Part shown: one piece after another, positions 43,880-53,260 of the stretch
How the letters are laid out: each line of letters starts with the position of its first letter
Position numbering within the stretch: the stretch's first letter is position 1
NCBI GenBank assembly: GCA_029210125.1
Contig: JARGPR010000005.1
Coordinates: forward strand, 181,115 to 245,114
Source: Pseudomonadales bacterium
GTDB lineage: Bacteria > Pseudomonadota > Gammaproteobacteria > Pseudomonadales > JAHRWD01
Direction: 5' to 3'
Length of the DNA stretch: 64,000 nt
Notes under the pieces: generated by a model
What the model was told of the DNA's origin: nothing
Database searches by the model: none
What the model saw: the letters and a program-made list of their open reading frames with translations, nothing else
Program-made: the position numbers and the translations under genes

Positions 43880-44716
43880 TTATTTTTCAATCAGATGAAT
43901 ACCATCGTCTTCGATTCGAATCACTCTACTTTTATATAACCCACCAATGGTTTTCTTAAATGCTTTTTTGCTCATGCCGAGTTGATCTGATATTAGTTGT
44001 GGATCAGATTTGTCGTTTAATGGCGAGTAACCTTTGTTGTATTTTAAGTGGTTAAGAATCGCTTTAGTGTATTTGTCACGGGTTTCTTTGCCACCCTGAA
44101 GCGATAGGTCAAGCCTGCCATCGGGGCGTACGTATTTAACAAACCCATCAATACTTTGGCCAAAGCTCAAGCGTTGATGCACATCGTTTTTATAGAGAAG
44201 CCCCCAGTGACTGTGATTCACAATGGCTTTAAAACCCAGCTCGGTGCTGTTTGCAATAATCAGTTTGACCGGTTGCTGCGGTTTAAAGTTATGTGTTTTG
44301 TTGTCGTCCAGAAAACTGTCGATTTTTGATGATGCGGTGATTCGGCCATCTAGTCGGTCGAGGTAGATATATACCAGATAGGAATGGCCTACTTCCATTG
44401 GTCTGTGCTGCTCGGCAAAGGGTACTAACAGATCTTTATCCAGCCCCCAGTCTAAAAACGCACCGACCGGGGTGGTGTCTACAACAGGCAAATAGGCGAA
44501 TTCCCCAACGCAGGCTTTGGGCTTTTGGGTGGTGGCGATGGGTCGGTCTTCTGAATCCAGATACAGGAATACATTTACAGTGTCGCCCTCGCCTAACCCC
44601 TTTGGTGCCAGCTTACGGGGGAGTAATATTTCACCGAGGTTTTGTGCGTCTAAATAGAAACCGAACTCCAGTTCAGTGACGACCGTTAACTCGTAGCTAT
44701 TTCCAATGTTGATCAT
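43880..44716 (-). CDS. cvfB: CvfB-family S1-domain RNA-binding protein
   Basis: A 278-aa protein with three S1-like domains followed by a winged helix. Characteristic segments are ILLPRKLAPKGLGEGDTVNVFLYLDSEDRPIATT, GAFLDWGLDKDLLVPFAEQ, YKNDVHQRLSFGQSIDGFVKYVRPDGRLDLSLQ, and the C-terminal LGMSKKAFKKTIGGLYKSRVI winged helix. CvfB/YitL proteins bind RNA and affect virulence-gene expression in Staphylococcus. The role in gammaproteobacteria is unclear. Confidence 0.93.
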   Translation of the reverse strand: MINIGNSYELTVVTELEFGFYLDAQNLGEILLPRKLAPKGLGEGDTVNVFLYLDSEDRPIATTQKPKACVGEFAYLPVVDTTPVGAFLDWGLDKDLLVPFAEQHRPMEVGHSYLVYIYLDRLDGRITASSKIDSFLDDNKTHNFKPQQPVKLIIANSTELGFKAIVNHSHWGLLYKNDVHQRLSFGQSIDGFVKYVRPDGRLDLSLQGGKETRDKYTKAILNHLKYNKGYSPLNDKSDPQLISDQLGMSKKAFKKTIGGLYKSRVIRIEDDGIHLIEK

Positions 44717-44817
44717 GTAGCTGTACTCGTTGATATGCCCGGATGATATGGGTTGCCTTGTTGCAGAATACTAAGAATAGGCTAATGCCGCGCATTATAC
44801 CGATCCTCGGCTCCATA

Positions 44818-45549
44818 TCACGTGATGGGCACGCGAGGAGGATGGCCGATCTGCGTGACTTCCTTGGAGCTCAGTTCACGGTATTGCCCCGGACTGAGCT
44901 CAGGGTCCAACTGAAGATTCCCAATAGCGTATCGGTGCAGGCTCAGTACTTTGTTTTGGAAGCGGCCAAACATCCGCTTGATTTGATGGTAGCGGCCTTC
45001 GGTTAAACTGATTTCGGCTACCCGTTCACTGATGATGTTTAATTCGGCTGGCTGGGTGGTGATACCCTCATATTCAAAATAGAAACCCTCAGCAAAGGCG
45101 CTGATATATTCATCCGTGACCGGGTTTTCGAGCTCAACTCGATAACACTTGGTTACTTTGGATTCCGGTAGCGAAAGGTTGCGGGACCAGCGGCCGTCGT
45201 TGGTTAGCAATAGCAGCCCCGTGGAATTAAAGTCCAGTCGCCCTGCAATATGCAGGCTATCCCGATTCAGGCGATCGATCAGATCGATAATCGTTTTGTG
45301 TTGTTGGTCGCTGGTGGCGCTGACTACACCCGCAGGTTTATTGACCATAAGGTAGCAAGGTTGGTTATTCTGCAGTATTGCTCCATCCATGCTGACCAGG
45401 GTGAACTGGTGAACAATTTGCTGAATATCCCGCGCTACGGTTCCGTCTACTGTAATCCGGCCCTGTGCTAAAAGCCCTCGAACATCCCGTCGATTGATAC
45501 CGGTCTCTCGACTTATAAAACGATCAAGACGTGTGCGATGTGCGATCAA
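44818..45549 (-). CDS. rsuA: RsuA-family 16S rRNA pseudouridine synthase
   Basis: A 243-aa enzyme with an N-terminal S4 domain (TRLDRFISRETGINRRDVRGLLAQGRITV) and a catalytic domain with the active-site Asp in GRLDFNSTGLLLLTNDG. PVT..YFEYEGITTQPAEL and EGRYHQIKRMFG are standard RsuA/RluB-family blocks. It isomerises a uridine in ribosomal RNA, probably U516 of 16S rRNA. The start appears to be TTG 45549, with no good Shine-Dalgarno, so translation may be coupled to the methyltransferase gene ending 30 bp upstream. Confidence 0.9.
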   Translation of the reverse strand: MIAHRTRLDRFISRETGINRRDVRGLLAQGRITVDGTVARDIQQIVHQFTLVSMDGAILQNNQPCYLMVNKPAGVVSATSDQQHKTIIDLIDRLNRDSLHIAGRLDFNSTGLLLLTNDGRWSRNLSLPESKVTKCYRVELENPVTDEYISAFAEGFYFEYEGITTQPAELNIISERVAEISLTEGRYHQIKRMFGRFQNKVLSLHRYAIGNLQLDPELSPGQYRELSSKEVTQIGHPPRVPIT

Positions 45550-45578
45550 GGGGGCTGTTTGAAATTCTCTCGAATGAA

Positions 45579-46175
45579 CTAAATAGCGTAATGGTACACG
45601 CGGGCTGGGGGGAAATTCTTCACGACAGAGCGACTATCTATAAGTCGAATAGGATAGCGTTTGTGGTAGTTTGAGAATACGAAATCGTAAGTAAATAGTG
45701 AAATGATGGTTTGGCTGTTGGATAGCGATATTTTTTGTTCAAAAATAGCATCAGTGGTGGATTGTGGAAGTGATCGATAGGGCAAAGAGGATATTATATT
45801 GCTGATTTTGTCCCCTGAAAACAGTGTTTCGATTTCACGGCAATCCTGCTCAAGAAGCTGAATACCGGGGAAAGATTTTCTGAATTGAGCACACATATTC
45901 TTGTCTATCTCAATACAGGTAAGCAGGTCTGCCGACGCTAATCGTTTTAATATTTGATTGGTGATGGAACCTGTTCCGACCCCTAGTTCCAGCACCCGGT
46001 CTGTGCCAGCTGGATCGATTTTTTCGCTCAATACCCGGCCAAGTGCTGCGCTACTGGGGGTAATGGAGCCAATAGTTCTCGGTGATTTTACAAATCTGGC
46101 AAGCACAATTCGGTCCGGTTTGTTGGCTGTCAATATCGAGCTCGGTTGGTTGCAGGGGCAAACCCTAATTACCAT
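45579..46175 (-). CDS. PmtA-like SAM-dependent methyltransferase
   Basis: A 198-aa class I methyltransferase. The opening ARFVKSPRTIGSITPSSAALGR is typical of phospholipid N-methyltransferases of the PmtA group and related KsgA-like enzymes. Motif I is VLELGVGTGSIT, the acidic strand end is CIEIDKNM and the catalytic-region motif is IISSLPYRSLP. It probably methylates phosphatidylethanolamine at the inner membrane, but an rRNA or other substrate cannot be excluded. AGGAAAA precedes the ATG. Confidence 0.8.
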   Translation of the reverse strand: MVIRVCPCNQPSSILTANKPDRIVLARFVKSPRTIGSITPSSAALGRVLSEKIDPAGTDRVLELGVGTGSITNQILKRLASADLLTCIEIDKNMCAQFRKSFPGIQLLEQDCREIETLFSGDKISNIISSLPYRSLPQSTTDAIFEQKISLSNSQTIISLFTYDFVFSNYHKRYPIRLIDSRSVVKNFPPARVYHYAI

Positions 46176-46301
46176 TTATTATTTTCCTATAATAACCCAA
46201 CGTTCTATCAAAAGAACTGCTGATTCGCCCCAATTATTTACGTGTATTACTATAATTCGAGCGTCACATATAAAATGTATCGTCGGGCTTAAGGTTGGTT
46301 T

Positions 46302-47318
46302 ATGCAGGTAGCGTACACAATAGGGACAAGAGCTATTTCAGTGAGAACCCATGTTGTGACTCTTTTACGCAGGGTAATAGGCTTCCTCGTACTTTGTGCG
46401 ATCAGCTGTGGCGTTGGTGCATCCGGATTTAATACACGGGATCAAAATCCGTTGCTGCAAAGTTATTATTTACCCAGTATCGCGATCTTGGAACGCGAAG
46501 GATGGCAGAGCTTCCACTCACTATTCATTACCAATACCTATCAGCGCGAGACCGGCGGCAATGAAAACCTGACCATGGATGCCGAGATCTATCGATATGA
46601 ATTTTCAATCGCTTACCAGTGGGATCTGTGGAGGCTGACAGCAACGGTACCGCTGATATTTTACAGTGGTGGCAAATTAGATAGTGCGATAGAAGATTTT
46701 CATGAGCTGTTCTACTTTCCTGATGGCGGTCGCCCTGATAACCCTGATAATCGCATCGACCTACGGTACGATCGCAATGGCCAGACCCTGTTTTTTCAGC
46801 AATTTCGTGATAATGGTTTAGGTGATATTGTGATTTCATTGACGCGGGAGTTATTTTCAGGAAAAGGCGCGGCTACTTCGGTTTCTTTTGGTGTTGAGGC
46901 ACCAACTGGCGAGCTATCGATATTTGGCCGCGAAGAAGCGATCGATTATGGGATCTGGTTGAGCCATGAGAGGCTGATTATTCCCGATTTATCCCTGTAC
47001 GGAATGATCGGTTGGAGCCTCCTGGATACTGCTGGAGTACTTGGGAAATATGTAAATGAACGAGTTCAAGTGATTCAGTTTGGTGGGGAATATCGGTTTT
47101 CCCCTAAAATTTTTGCTTTGCTACAGTTCGATATTCATTCAGCCATAGTTAAGGACAGTGCGCTGGATTCACTTGATGACTCAATGCAGATGCAAGTGGG
47201 CATTAAGCTCAGGCAATGGATTACGCATTATGATGTCGACCTGTTCTTTTCTGAAGATGTGTTGGTAGGTTCAGCGCCAGATATTACTTTTGGTTTGCGG
47301 GTTGCGCGCACCTATTAG
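46302..47318 (+). CDS. DUF3187 family outer-membrane protein
   Basis: A 338-aa protein with a signal segment (GFLVLCAISCGVGASG) and the family start FNTRDQNPLLQSYYLP. The rest is a beta-barrel pattern with many aromatic-ended strands (YRYEFSIAYQWDLWRLTATVPLIFYSGG, GEYRFSPKIFALLQFDIHSA, DITFGLRVARTY at the C terminus). DUF3187 proteins are predicted outer-membrane proteins of unknown role in gammaproteobacteria. It stands alone between a methyltransferase on the other strand and a toxin-antitoxin pair. Confidence 0.85.
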   Translation: MQVAYTIGTRAISVRTHVVTLLRRVIGFLVLCAISCGVGASGFNTRDQNPLLQSYYLPSIAILEREGWQSFHSLFITNTYQRETGGNENLTMDAEIYRYEFSIAYQWDLWRLTATVPLIFYSGGKLDSAIEDFHELFYFPDGGRPDNPDNRIDLRYDRNGQTLFFQQFRDNGLGDIVISLTRELFSGKGAATSVSFGVEAPTGELSIFGREEAIDYGIWLSHERLIIPDLSLYGMIGWSLLDTAGVLGKYVNERVQVIQFGGEYRFSPKIFALLQFDIHSAIVKDSALDSLDDSMQMQVGIKLRQWITHYDVDLFFSEDVLVGSAPDITFGLRVARTY

Positions 47319-47428
47319 TGAATTAGTTCTTGATATTTTGTAGCAAAATGCTACATTCATTGCTCTAACCTGTTTTTCTTGGTTAATTTTATTCATCTGT
47401 TTAAAGGTTGATAGAGCAGGAGTTCATC

Positions 47429-47839
47429 ATGGCTAAGGCAGCTTCACCGGTTCGATTACAGGAAGAGTTAATGCAGGCCGCAACCACTGCGGGGCAACGC
47501 ATGCACCGCAGTGCAGCGGAGCAGGTTGAATATTGGGCCAGCATTGGCCGCAGCGTTGCGCGGGTAGTTGATCCAGACAACCTGCTTGCGGTCAGCGCCG
47601 GGTTAGCGCAGCTAAAGATAATCCCCGTTGAGCCTCCTGTTATTGATCCAGACGATCTGTTCGCTGCGCTGGAACAGGATCGCAAGTCAGGTACATTGGC
47701 TGCATCTATCAGCGCTGCTGAAGTGCGTTACCAGGCATCGGTTGCCTACCCAGGCCAGCTTGAGCAGGTTCATGCCGACGGATCGGTTATAGTGGGTCAG
47801 TTCTCAATGGGAGTTTTCACCCCGCTGAGCCAAGACTAA
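47429..47839 (+). CDS. ParD-like antitoxin
   Basis: A 136-aa protein. The N terminus SPVRLQEELMQAATTAGQRMHRSAAEQVEYWASIGRSVA is the ribbon-helix-helix-like segment of the ParD_like family (PF11903), which likely binds its operator. The acidic C-terminal part should contact the toxin. Start ATG 47429 follows a CAGGAG Shine-Dalgarno. The next gene begins five bp after its stop and encodes a zeta-type kinase, forming a type II toxin-antitoxin pair. Confidence 0.85.
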   Translation: MAKAASPVRLQEELMQAATTAGQRMHRSAAEQVEYWASIGRSVARVVDPDNLLAVSAGLAQLKIIPVEPPVIDPDDLFAALEQDRKSGTLAASISAAEVRYQASVAYPGQLEQVHADGSVIVGQFSMGVFTPLSQD

Positions 47840-47844
47840 ATCAA

Positions 47845-48423
47845 ATGCCTGCAAAACAACTATGGCTGTTAGTGGGCGGCAATGGTGCCGGTAAGAGTAC
47901 TTTTTATAACACCCGTTTAGCGCCGCTGGGCATCCCTTTTGTAAATGCAGATCTAATCGCAAAAGAACTGTTTCCCGAATCCCCTGAGCAGCATAGCTAT
48001 CAGGCATCAAAAATTGCCGAAGAGATGCGTAATACGCTATTGATTGAAGGCCGAAGCTTCTGCTTTGAAACCGTTTTTTCCCATTCCTCAAAAATCGATT
48101 TTGTAGGTCGCGCCAAAGCGCTGGGCTATCAAATTATTTTGGTGTTTATCCATCTTGAACAGGTTTCCTTGAACAAAGCCCGTGTTTTCCAGCGAGTAGA
48201 GCAGGGCGGACATAATGTCCCGGACGATAAACTGGAAGGTCGGATTCCAAGGTTGATGGATAATGTTAAGAGCGTCATTCCACTCTGTGATCAGGTGAGG
48301 ATTCTCAATAACTCCCTGGTCAATGATCCATTTCAGGCCGTTGCTACGGTTAAAAATAGCGCAGTTGAGGCGCATCTGACGTTACTTCCTGATTGGGCTC
48401 GTTACGTACTTTCACAGAAATAA
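47845..48423 (+). CDS. Zeta-toxin-family kinase
   Basis: A 192-aa P-loop kinase. Walker A is GGNGAGKST at 12-20, followed by FVNADLIAKEL, where zeta toxins keep the catalytic Asp, FCFETVFSH for substrate binding and ARVFQRVEQGGHNVP with the lid arginines. Zeta enzymes phosphorylate UDP-N-acetylglucosamine and poison cell-wall synthesis. The partner here is ParD-like, not an epsilon protein, so the neutralisation mode must differ from the classical system. No Shine-Dalgarno separate from the antitoxin gene is apparent, implying translational coupling. Confidence 0.88.
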   Translation: MPAKQLWLLVGGNGAGKSTFYNTRLAPLGIPFVNADLIAKELFPESPEQHSYQASKIAEEMRNTLLIEGRSFCFETVFSHSSKIDFVGRAKALGYQIILVFIHLEQVSLNKARVFQRVEQGGHNVPDDKLEGRIPRLMDNVKSVIPLCDQVRILNNSLVNDPFQAVATVKNSAVEAHLTLLPDWARYVLSQK

Positions 48424-48784
48424 TCATAGTTAGTGGGTCAGCGCATAATCTATCCGCAGAGCTTTTTTTAGCTAATAAATCCGCCGTAGCCATTTGAAGT
48501 CAAGCCGTGTTTTTTGTGTTTTCTCTAGCGCAATTGGCGATTACCTAACACCCTTGTTTTCTTAGCATTTTCTCCGCGACGAGAAAGATGACGAGTTAGA
48601 AGAGCTGTATGTCATTTTTAACCATGCAATGGAGAAGAGTTTTCGATAATTATGCTGTAACGGCGCTTTCTACTTTTTAACCCCGTCAGGCATCGGTAGA
48701 ATAGAGAGGTTGTTAAATGGGCCAATGATTCTGGCCTGCCAGATGGAAAGAGATTTCTACATTTTCACCAGACGAGCAAAAAGC
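48424..48784. other. 361-bp region upstream of acnD
   Basis: No supported gene. The stretch includes GAAGAG-rich sequence near 48600 and the leader of acnD. Frames open upstream of the acnD start lack homology to the family. A promoter for acnD-prpF is expected here, but no PrpR-type neighbour is present. Confidence 0.5.
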
Positions 48785-51376
48785 ATGAATACTGAATACC
48801 GCAAGTCCCTACCGGGTACCCAGCTAGATTTTTTCGATACGCAAGAAGCCGTTGATGCTATCGCGCCGGGCGCTTACGCGAAGCTACCCTATGTATCACG
48901 AGTGTACGCAGAGAACCTGGTACGCCGTTGTGACCCATCAATGCTGACTGACTCGCTTAAACAGATTATTGAAGGCAAACAGGATCTCGATTTTCCATGG
49001 TACCCGGCGCGGGTAGTCTGCCATGACATTCTTGGTCAAACCGCGCTGGTAGATCTTGCTGGTCTGCGTGATGCGATTGCCGAAAAGGGCGGTGACCCGG
49101 CAGAAGTAAACCCGGTGGTACCCACACAGTTAATTGTTGACCATTCACTGGCGGTTGAAGCCCCTGGCTTTGATAAGGATGCCTTTGCCAAAAACCGTGC
49201 TATTGAAGATCGTCGCAATGACGACCGTTTCCACTTTATTAACTGGACTAAAAAAGCCTTCAAGAACGTTGACGTGATTCAGCCCGGTAACGGCATCATG
49301 CACCAGATTAACCTGGAGAAAATGTCACCGGTGATTCAATCCCGCGATGGCGTGGCTTTTCCCGACACCCTGGTGGGTACCGACAGTCACACCCCGCACG
49401 TTGATGCACTCGGGGTAATCGCCCTTGGTGTTGGTGGGCTGGAAGCCGAAACCGTTATGCTGGGCCGCCCTTCTTACATGCGCCTGCCGGACATTATCGG
49501 TGTTGAGCTTAAGGGCAAACCCCAACCGGGTATTACTGCGACCGACGTCGTGCTCGCGTTAACCGAATACCTGCGTTCTGAAAAAGTAGTCTCCTCTTAT
49601 ATTGAGTTTTTTGGGGAAGGTGTGGCAACACTGACACTGGGTGATCGCGCGACCATCTCCAATATGACACCAGAATTTGGCGCATCCGCAGCGATGTTCT
49701 ACATTGATCAGCAAACCATCGACTACCTGAAACTGACAGGCCGCGACGACGAGCAGGTAAAACTGGTAGAAACCTACGCCAAGCAAACCGGCCTATGGGC
49801 GGACAGCCTGAAAACTGCCGAATACCCGCGGGTGCTAAGTTTTGATCTATCCACTGTAGTGCGCACCATCGCTGGTCCTTCCAACCCCCACGCACGGGTT
49901 CCAACCAGCGAGCTGGCTGAGCGCGGAATCTCTGGCGTAGTAGAAAATGAAGAGGGCCTAATGCCCGATGGTGCAGTGATCATCGCCGCCATCACCAGCT
50001 GTACCAATACCAGCAACCCGCGTAATGTGATTGCAGCGGGTCTAATTGCACGAAACGCCAACAAACTGGGTTTAACCCGTAAGCCATGGGTGAAAACCTC
50101 CTTTGCGCCGGGTTCCAAAGTGGTTCAGGCCTACATGGAAGAAGCCAAGCTACTGCCGGAGCTGGAGCAGCTTGGCTTCGGCATTGTCGGGTTTGCCTGT
50201 ACCACCTGTAACGGCATGAGTGGTGCGCTCGACCCGGTGATCCAGCAGGAAATTATCGATCGCGATCTGTATTCAACCGCAGTGTTGTCGGGCAATCGCA
50301 ACTTCGATGGCCGTATTCATCCATATGCCAAACAGGCCTTCTTAGCCTCACCGCCGCTGGTGGTTGCCTACGCCATTGCAGGTACTATTCGTTTCGATAT
50401 CGAAAAAGATGTACTGGGTCAGGATCAAAATGGTAATGACATTACTTTAAAAGATATCTGGCCAACCGATGAAGAGATTGATGTCATCGTGGGTGAAAGT
50501 GTTAAGCCACAACAGTTTCGGGATATTTACATTCCTATGTTTGATATTAATAGAGAAGAGGGTGAGCAGATCAGCCCGCTTTACGATTGGCGCCCACAAA
50601 CCACCTATATTCGTCGCCCACCCTACTGGGAAGGCGCGCTGGCGGGTGAGCGCACCATGAAAGGTATGCGTCCACTAGCGGTACTGGGTGACAACATCAC
50701 TACCGATCACCTGTCGCCATCCAACGCCATTCTGTTAGACAGTGCCGCCGGGGCGTACTTGCATAAAATGGGCTTGCCAGAGGAAGATTTTAATTCCTAC
50801 GCAACCCACCGTGGTGACCATCTCACCGCGCAGCGAGCTACCTTTGCCAATCCCAAGCTTTTGAACGAAATGGTGCAGGAAAATGGCGAAATCAAACAGG
50901 GCTCTCTGACCCGTATTGAACCCGAAGGCAAGGTCAGCCGCATGTGGGAAGCGATCGAAACCTATATGGAGCGCAAGCAGCCGCTGATTATCGTGGCCGG
51001 TGCAGATTACGGTCAGGGCTCATCCCGAGACTGGGCTGCCAAAGGTGTACGTCTGGCCGGTGTTGAAGCGATTGTGGCCGAAGGCTTCGAGCGTATTCAC
51101 CGTACTAATCTGGTTGGAATGGGTGTAATGCCGCTGCAGTTTAAAGCTGGAGAGAATCGCAAAACCTACGGTATTGACGGCACCGAAACCTTCGATGTGA
51201 TCGGTAAAGCCAGCCCCCGGGCAGAGCTCACATTGCGCATCAATCGCGCAAATGGTGAGAGCGTTGATGTGCCGGTGACCTGTCGCCTGGATACCGCCGA
51301 AGAGGTATTGGTATACGAAGCAGGTGGCGTATTGCAGCGCTTTGCGCAGGACTTTCTGGAGTCTTCAGCGAATTAA
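48785..51376 (+). CDS. acnD: Fe/S-dependent 2-methylcitrate dehydratase AcnD
   Basis: An 863-aa aconitase-family enzyme, exactly the length of AcnD in Shewanella and Pseudomonas. The [4Fe-4S] ligands are Cys406 in SCTNTSNP and Cys472/Cys475 in CTTCNG. GTDSHTPHVDALGV and ADYGQGSSRDWAAKG are the active-site loops. It dehydrates 2-methylcitrate to the trans isomer of 2-methylaconitate in propionate catabolism. PrpF, encoded next, completes the step. I take ATG 48785, where similarity begins. A longer frame to 48710 is unsupported. Genes prpB, prpC and prpR are absent nearby. Confidence 0.94.
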   Translation: MNTEYRKSLPGTQLDFFDTQEAVDAIAPGAYAKLPYVSRVYAENLVRRCDPSMLTDSLKQIIEGKQDLDFPWYPARVVCHDILGQTALVDLAGLRDAIAEKGGDPAEVNPVVPTQLIVDHSLAVEAPGFDKDAFAKNRAIEDRRNDDRFHFINWTKKAFKNVDVIQPGNGIMHQINLEKMSPVIQSRDGVAFPDTLVGTDSHTPHVDALGVIALGVGGLEAETVMLGRPSYMRLPDIIGVELKGKPQPGITATDVVLALTEYLRSEKVVSSYIEFFGEGVATLTLGDRATISNMTPEFGASAAMFYIDQQTIDYLKLTGRDDEQVKLVETYAKQTGLWADSLKTAEYPRVLSFDLSTVVRTIAGPSNPHARVPTSELAERGISGVVENEEGLMPDGAVIIAAITSCTNTSNPRNVIAAGLIARNANKLGLTRKPWVKTSFAPGSKVVQAYMEEAKLLPELEQLGFGIVGFACTTCNGMSGALDPVIQQEIIDRDLYSTAVLSGNRNFDGRIHPYAKQAFLASPPLVVAYAIAGTIRFDIEKDVLGQDQNGNDITLKDIWPTDEEIDVIVGESVKPQQFRDIYIPMFDINREEGEQISPLYDWRPQTTYIRRPPYWEGALAGERTMKGMRPLAVLGDNITTDHLSPSNAILLDSAAGAYLHKMGLPEEDFNSYATHRGDHLTAQRATFANPKLLNEMVQENGEIKQGSLTRIEPEGKVSRMWEAIETYMERKQPLIIVAGADYGQGSSRDWAAKGVRLAGVEAIVAEGFERIHRTNLVGMGVMPLQFKAGENRKTYGIDGTETFDVIGKASPRAELTLRINRANGESVDVPVTCRLDTAEEVLVYEAGGVLQRFAQDFLESSAN

Positions 51377-51529
51377 TAAGTCTTCAGCAGTCCGCTAAAA
51401 CAGCCCTTAGCGCTACCAATGCCGTAGCAAATATGGCTGCCAATGTTATAACAAGTGATGCAATCAGGTTGAATCATTCAGCCTGGTTGTGACCACGATA
51501 TAGGCCCATTCAACATTCAGGATAAAATC

Positions 51530-52708
51530 ATGGCACATGCTCCCCAAATCAAAGTTCCCGCTACTTACATGCGCGGCGGTACCAGCAAAGGTGTATTTTT
51601 CAGCCTCAAAGATCTGCCGGTCGCCGCACAGGTTGCCGGTGCCGCGCGGGATGCATTACTGCTTCGGGTGATCGGCAGCCCCGACCCCTACGGTAAGCAG
51701 ACCGATGGTATGGGCGGCGCAACCTCCAGCACCAGCAAAACCGTCATACTGGCGAAAAGTGACAAAACAGATCACGACGTAGACTACCTGTTTGGCCAGG
51801 TTGCCATCGATAAAGCCTTTGTAGACTGGAGCGGAAACTGCGGCAACCTTACCGCCGCCGTAGGAGCATTTGCCATCAGCAATGGGCTTGTCGATGCAGA
51901 GCGGGTTCCTGCCGACGGTATTGCGGTAATCCGTATCTGGCAGGCCAATATTGAAAAAACCATTGTCGCCCACGTACCCATGACCAATGGTGAAGTGCAG
52001 GAAACCGGTGACTTTGAGCTTGATGGCGTGACCTTTCCCGCCGCAGAAGTACTGGTCGATTTTATCGATCCAGCCGATGGCGACGGAGCCATGTTCCCCA
52101 CCGGTAACGTAGTTGATGATCTTGAGGTGCCAGGTGTAGGCACCTTCAAAGTCACCATGATCAACGCCGGAATTCCCACCATCTTTCTTAACGCAGAAGA
52201 GATTGGATACACCGGCGCAGAACTGCAAGAGGCCATCAACGGTGACCCCGCAGCACTCGAACGGTTCGAAACCATCCGCGCCCACGGCGCAATCAAAATG
52301 GGATTGATCCAAAACGTAGAAGAAGCCGTTGCCCGTCAGCACACCCCAAAGGTGGCTTTTGTCGCCAAACCGATCGACTACAGATCATCCAGCGACAAAC
52401 CCGTAGCCGCAGCGGATATTGATCTGCTGGTGCGCGCCCTTTCAATGGGCAAACTACACCACGCCATGATGGGCACCGCAGCGGTAGCCATCGGTTCCGC
52501 CGCAGCCATTTCCGGCACATTGGTGAATTTAGCCGCAGGCGGCGGTGAACGTAACTCTGTTATTTTTGGCCACCCATCCGGCACATTAAAAGTGGGTGCC
52601 GAAGCCAGTCAGGTGGATGGTGAATGGGCGGTGAACAAGGCCAGCATGAGCCGTAGCGCACGGGTGTTAATGGAAGGTTGGGTGAGGGTGCCGGGGGATG
52701 TGATTTAA
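51530..52708 (+). CDS. prpF: 2-methylaconitate cis-trans isomerase PrpF
   Basis: A 392-aa protein of the PrpF/DapF-like double hotdog fold. Family blocks are PATYMRGGTSKGVFF, RVIGSPDPYGKQTDGMGGATSSTSKT, DWSGNCGNLTAAVGAFAI, INAGIPTIFLNAEEIGYTG and ERNSVIFGHPSGTLKVGAE. It isomerises 2-methylaconitate so that AcnB-like enzymes can hydrate it. It is 153 bp after acnD and clearly its partner. Confidence 0.95.
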   Translation: MAHAPQIKVPATYMRGGTSKGVFFSLKDLPVAAQVAGAARDALLLRVIGSPDPYGKQTDGMGGATSSTSKTVILAKSDKTDHDVDYLFGQVAIDKAFVDWSGNCGNLTAAVGAFAISNGLVDAERVPADGIAVIRIWQANIEKTIVAHVPMTNGEVQETGDFELDGVTFPAAEVLVDFIDPADGDGAMFPTGNVVDDLEVPGVGTFKVTMINAGIPTIFLNAEEIGYTGAELQEAINGDPAALERFETIRAHGAIKMGLIQNVEEAVARQHTPKVAFVAKPIDYRSSSDKPVAAADIDLLVRALSMGKLHHAMMGTAAVAIGSAAAISGTLVNLAAGGGERNSVIFGHPSGTLKVGAEASQVDGEWAVNKASMSRSARVLMEGWVRVPGDVI

Positions 52709-52732
52709 GGCTGTTGATTCGAGCTTTTGTTA

Positions 52733-53251
52733 CTAGGGTGTTTGTTTGTTCGCGATAACGTTGCGTAGCGTAACAATTTGGTGCTTTGTGGTTGTATTTA
52801 AGACTGTTCCTGGAAATAGCGTAGTGTAAGCGGAGGGAGTGGCCGGATTATCGTTTAGCTGGGGGTGCAAGATGGTTTTACATTCCCTGCTCGTACTAGG
52901 GATATTCTGGCCCAATATGTCTAACAACATACCTTCTAAACAGTAGGGCGTGGATTCGATGAGTTCAATGTTACGTTTCCTAGCCGCGTCTCTGTTTTGC
53001 TGAGTGATAGTGATATCGGAATCAAGCAAGATATAACTTTTATCGAAATCAGCGTGGCGGTGCTTACGTCTCACGGTCTCAATAATATCACCCGGTGATC
53101 CTCCATCGGCGGAATTAATGGTTACTGTTTGTCCGCTCGTTCTGCTGTCATAGAGGTGCTTCATGTGATTAAGAAAGGCTTTGTCCTGTGGGCCTTCTCC
53201 AACCACAATCAGCGCAGCCCGTTTTACCTTTCTGATTTTTCGCCTACTCAT
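52733..53251 (-). CDS. RloB-like TOPRIM-fold protein
   Basis: A 172-aa protein. LIVVGEGPQDKAFL carries the TOPRIM-type glutamate (Glu19) and YILLDSDITITQQN the D-x-D pair (Asp77, Asp79); together these form a Mg-dependent nuclease-like site. ELIESTPYCLEGMLLDIL matches RloB-family blocks. RloB partners with an AAA/ABC ATPase encoded just upstream, as in RloAB and related ATPase-TOPRIM antiviral systems. The ORF starts 10 bp after the ATPase stop. Confidence 0.8.
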   Translation of the reverse strand: MSRRKIRKVKRAALIVVGEGPQDKAFLNHMKHLYDSRTSGQTVTINSADGGSPGDIIETVRRKHRHADFDKSYILLDSDITITQQNRDAARKRNIELIESTPYCLEGMLLDILGQNIPSTSRECKTILHPQLNDNPATPSAYTTLFPGTVLNTTTKHQIVTLRNVIANKQTP

Positions 53252-53260
53252 AGAGAGCCC

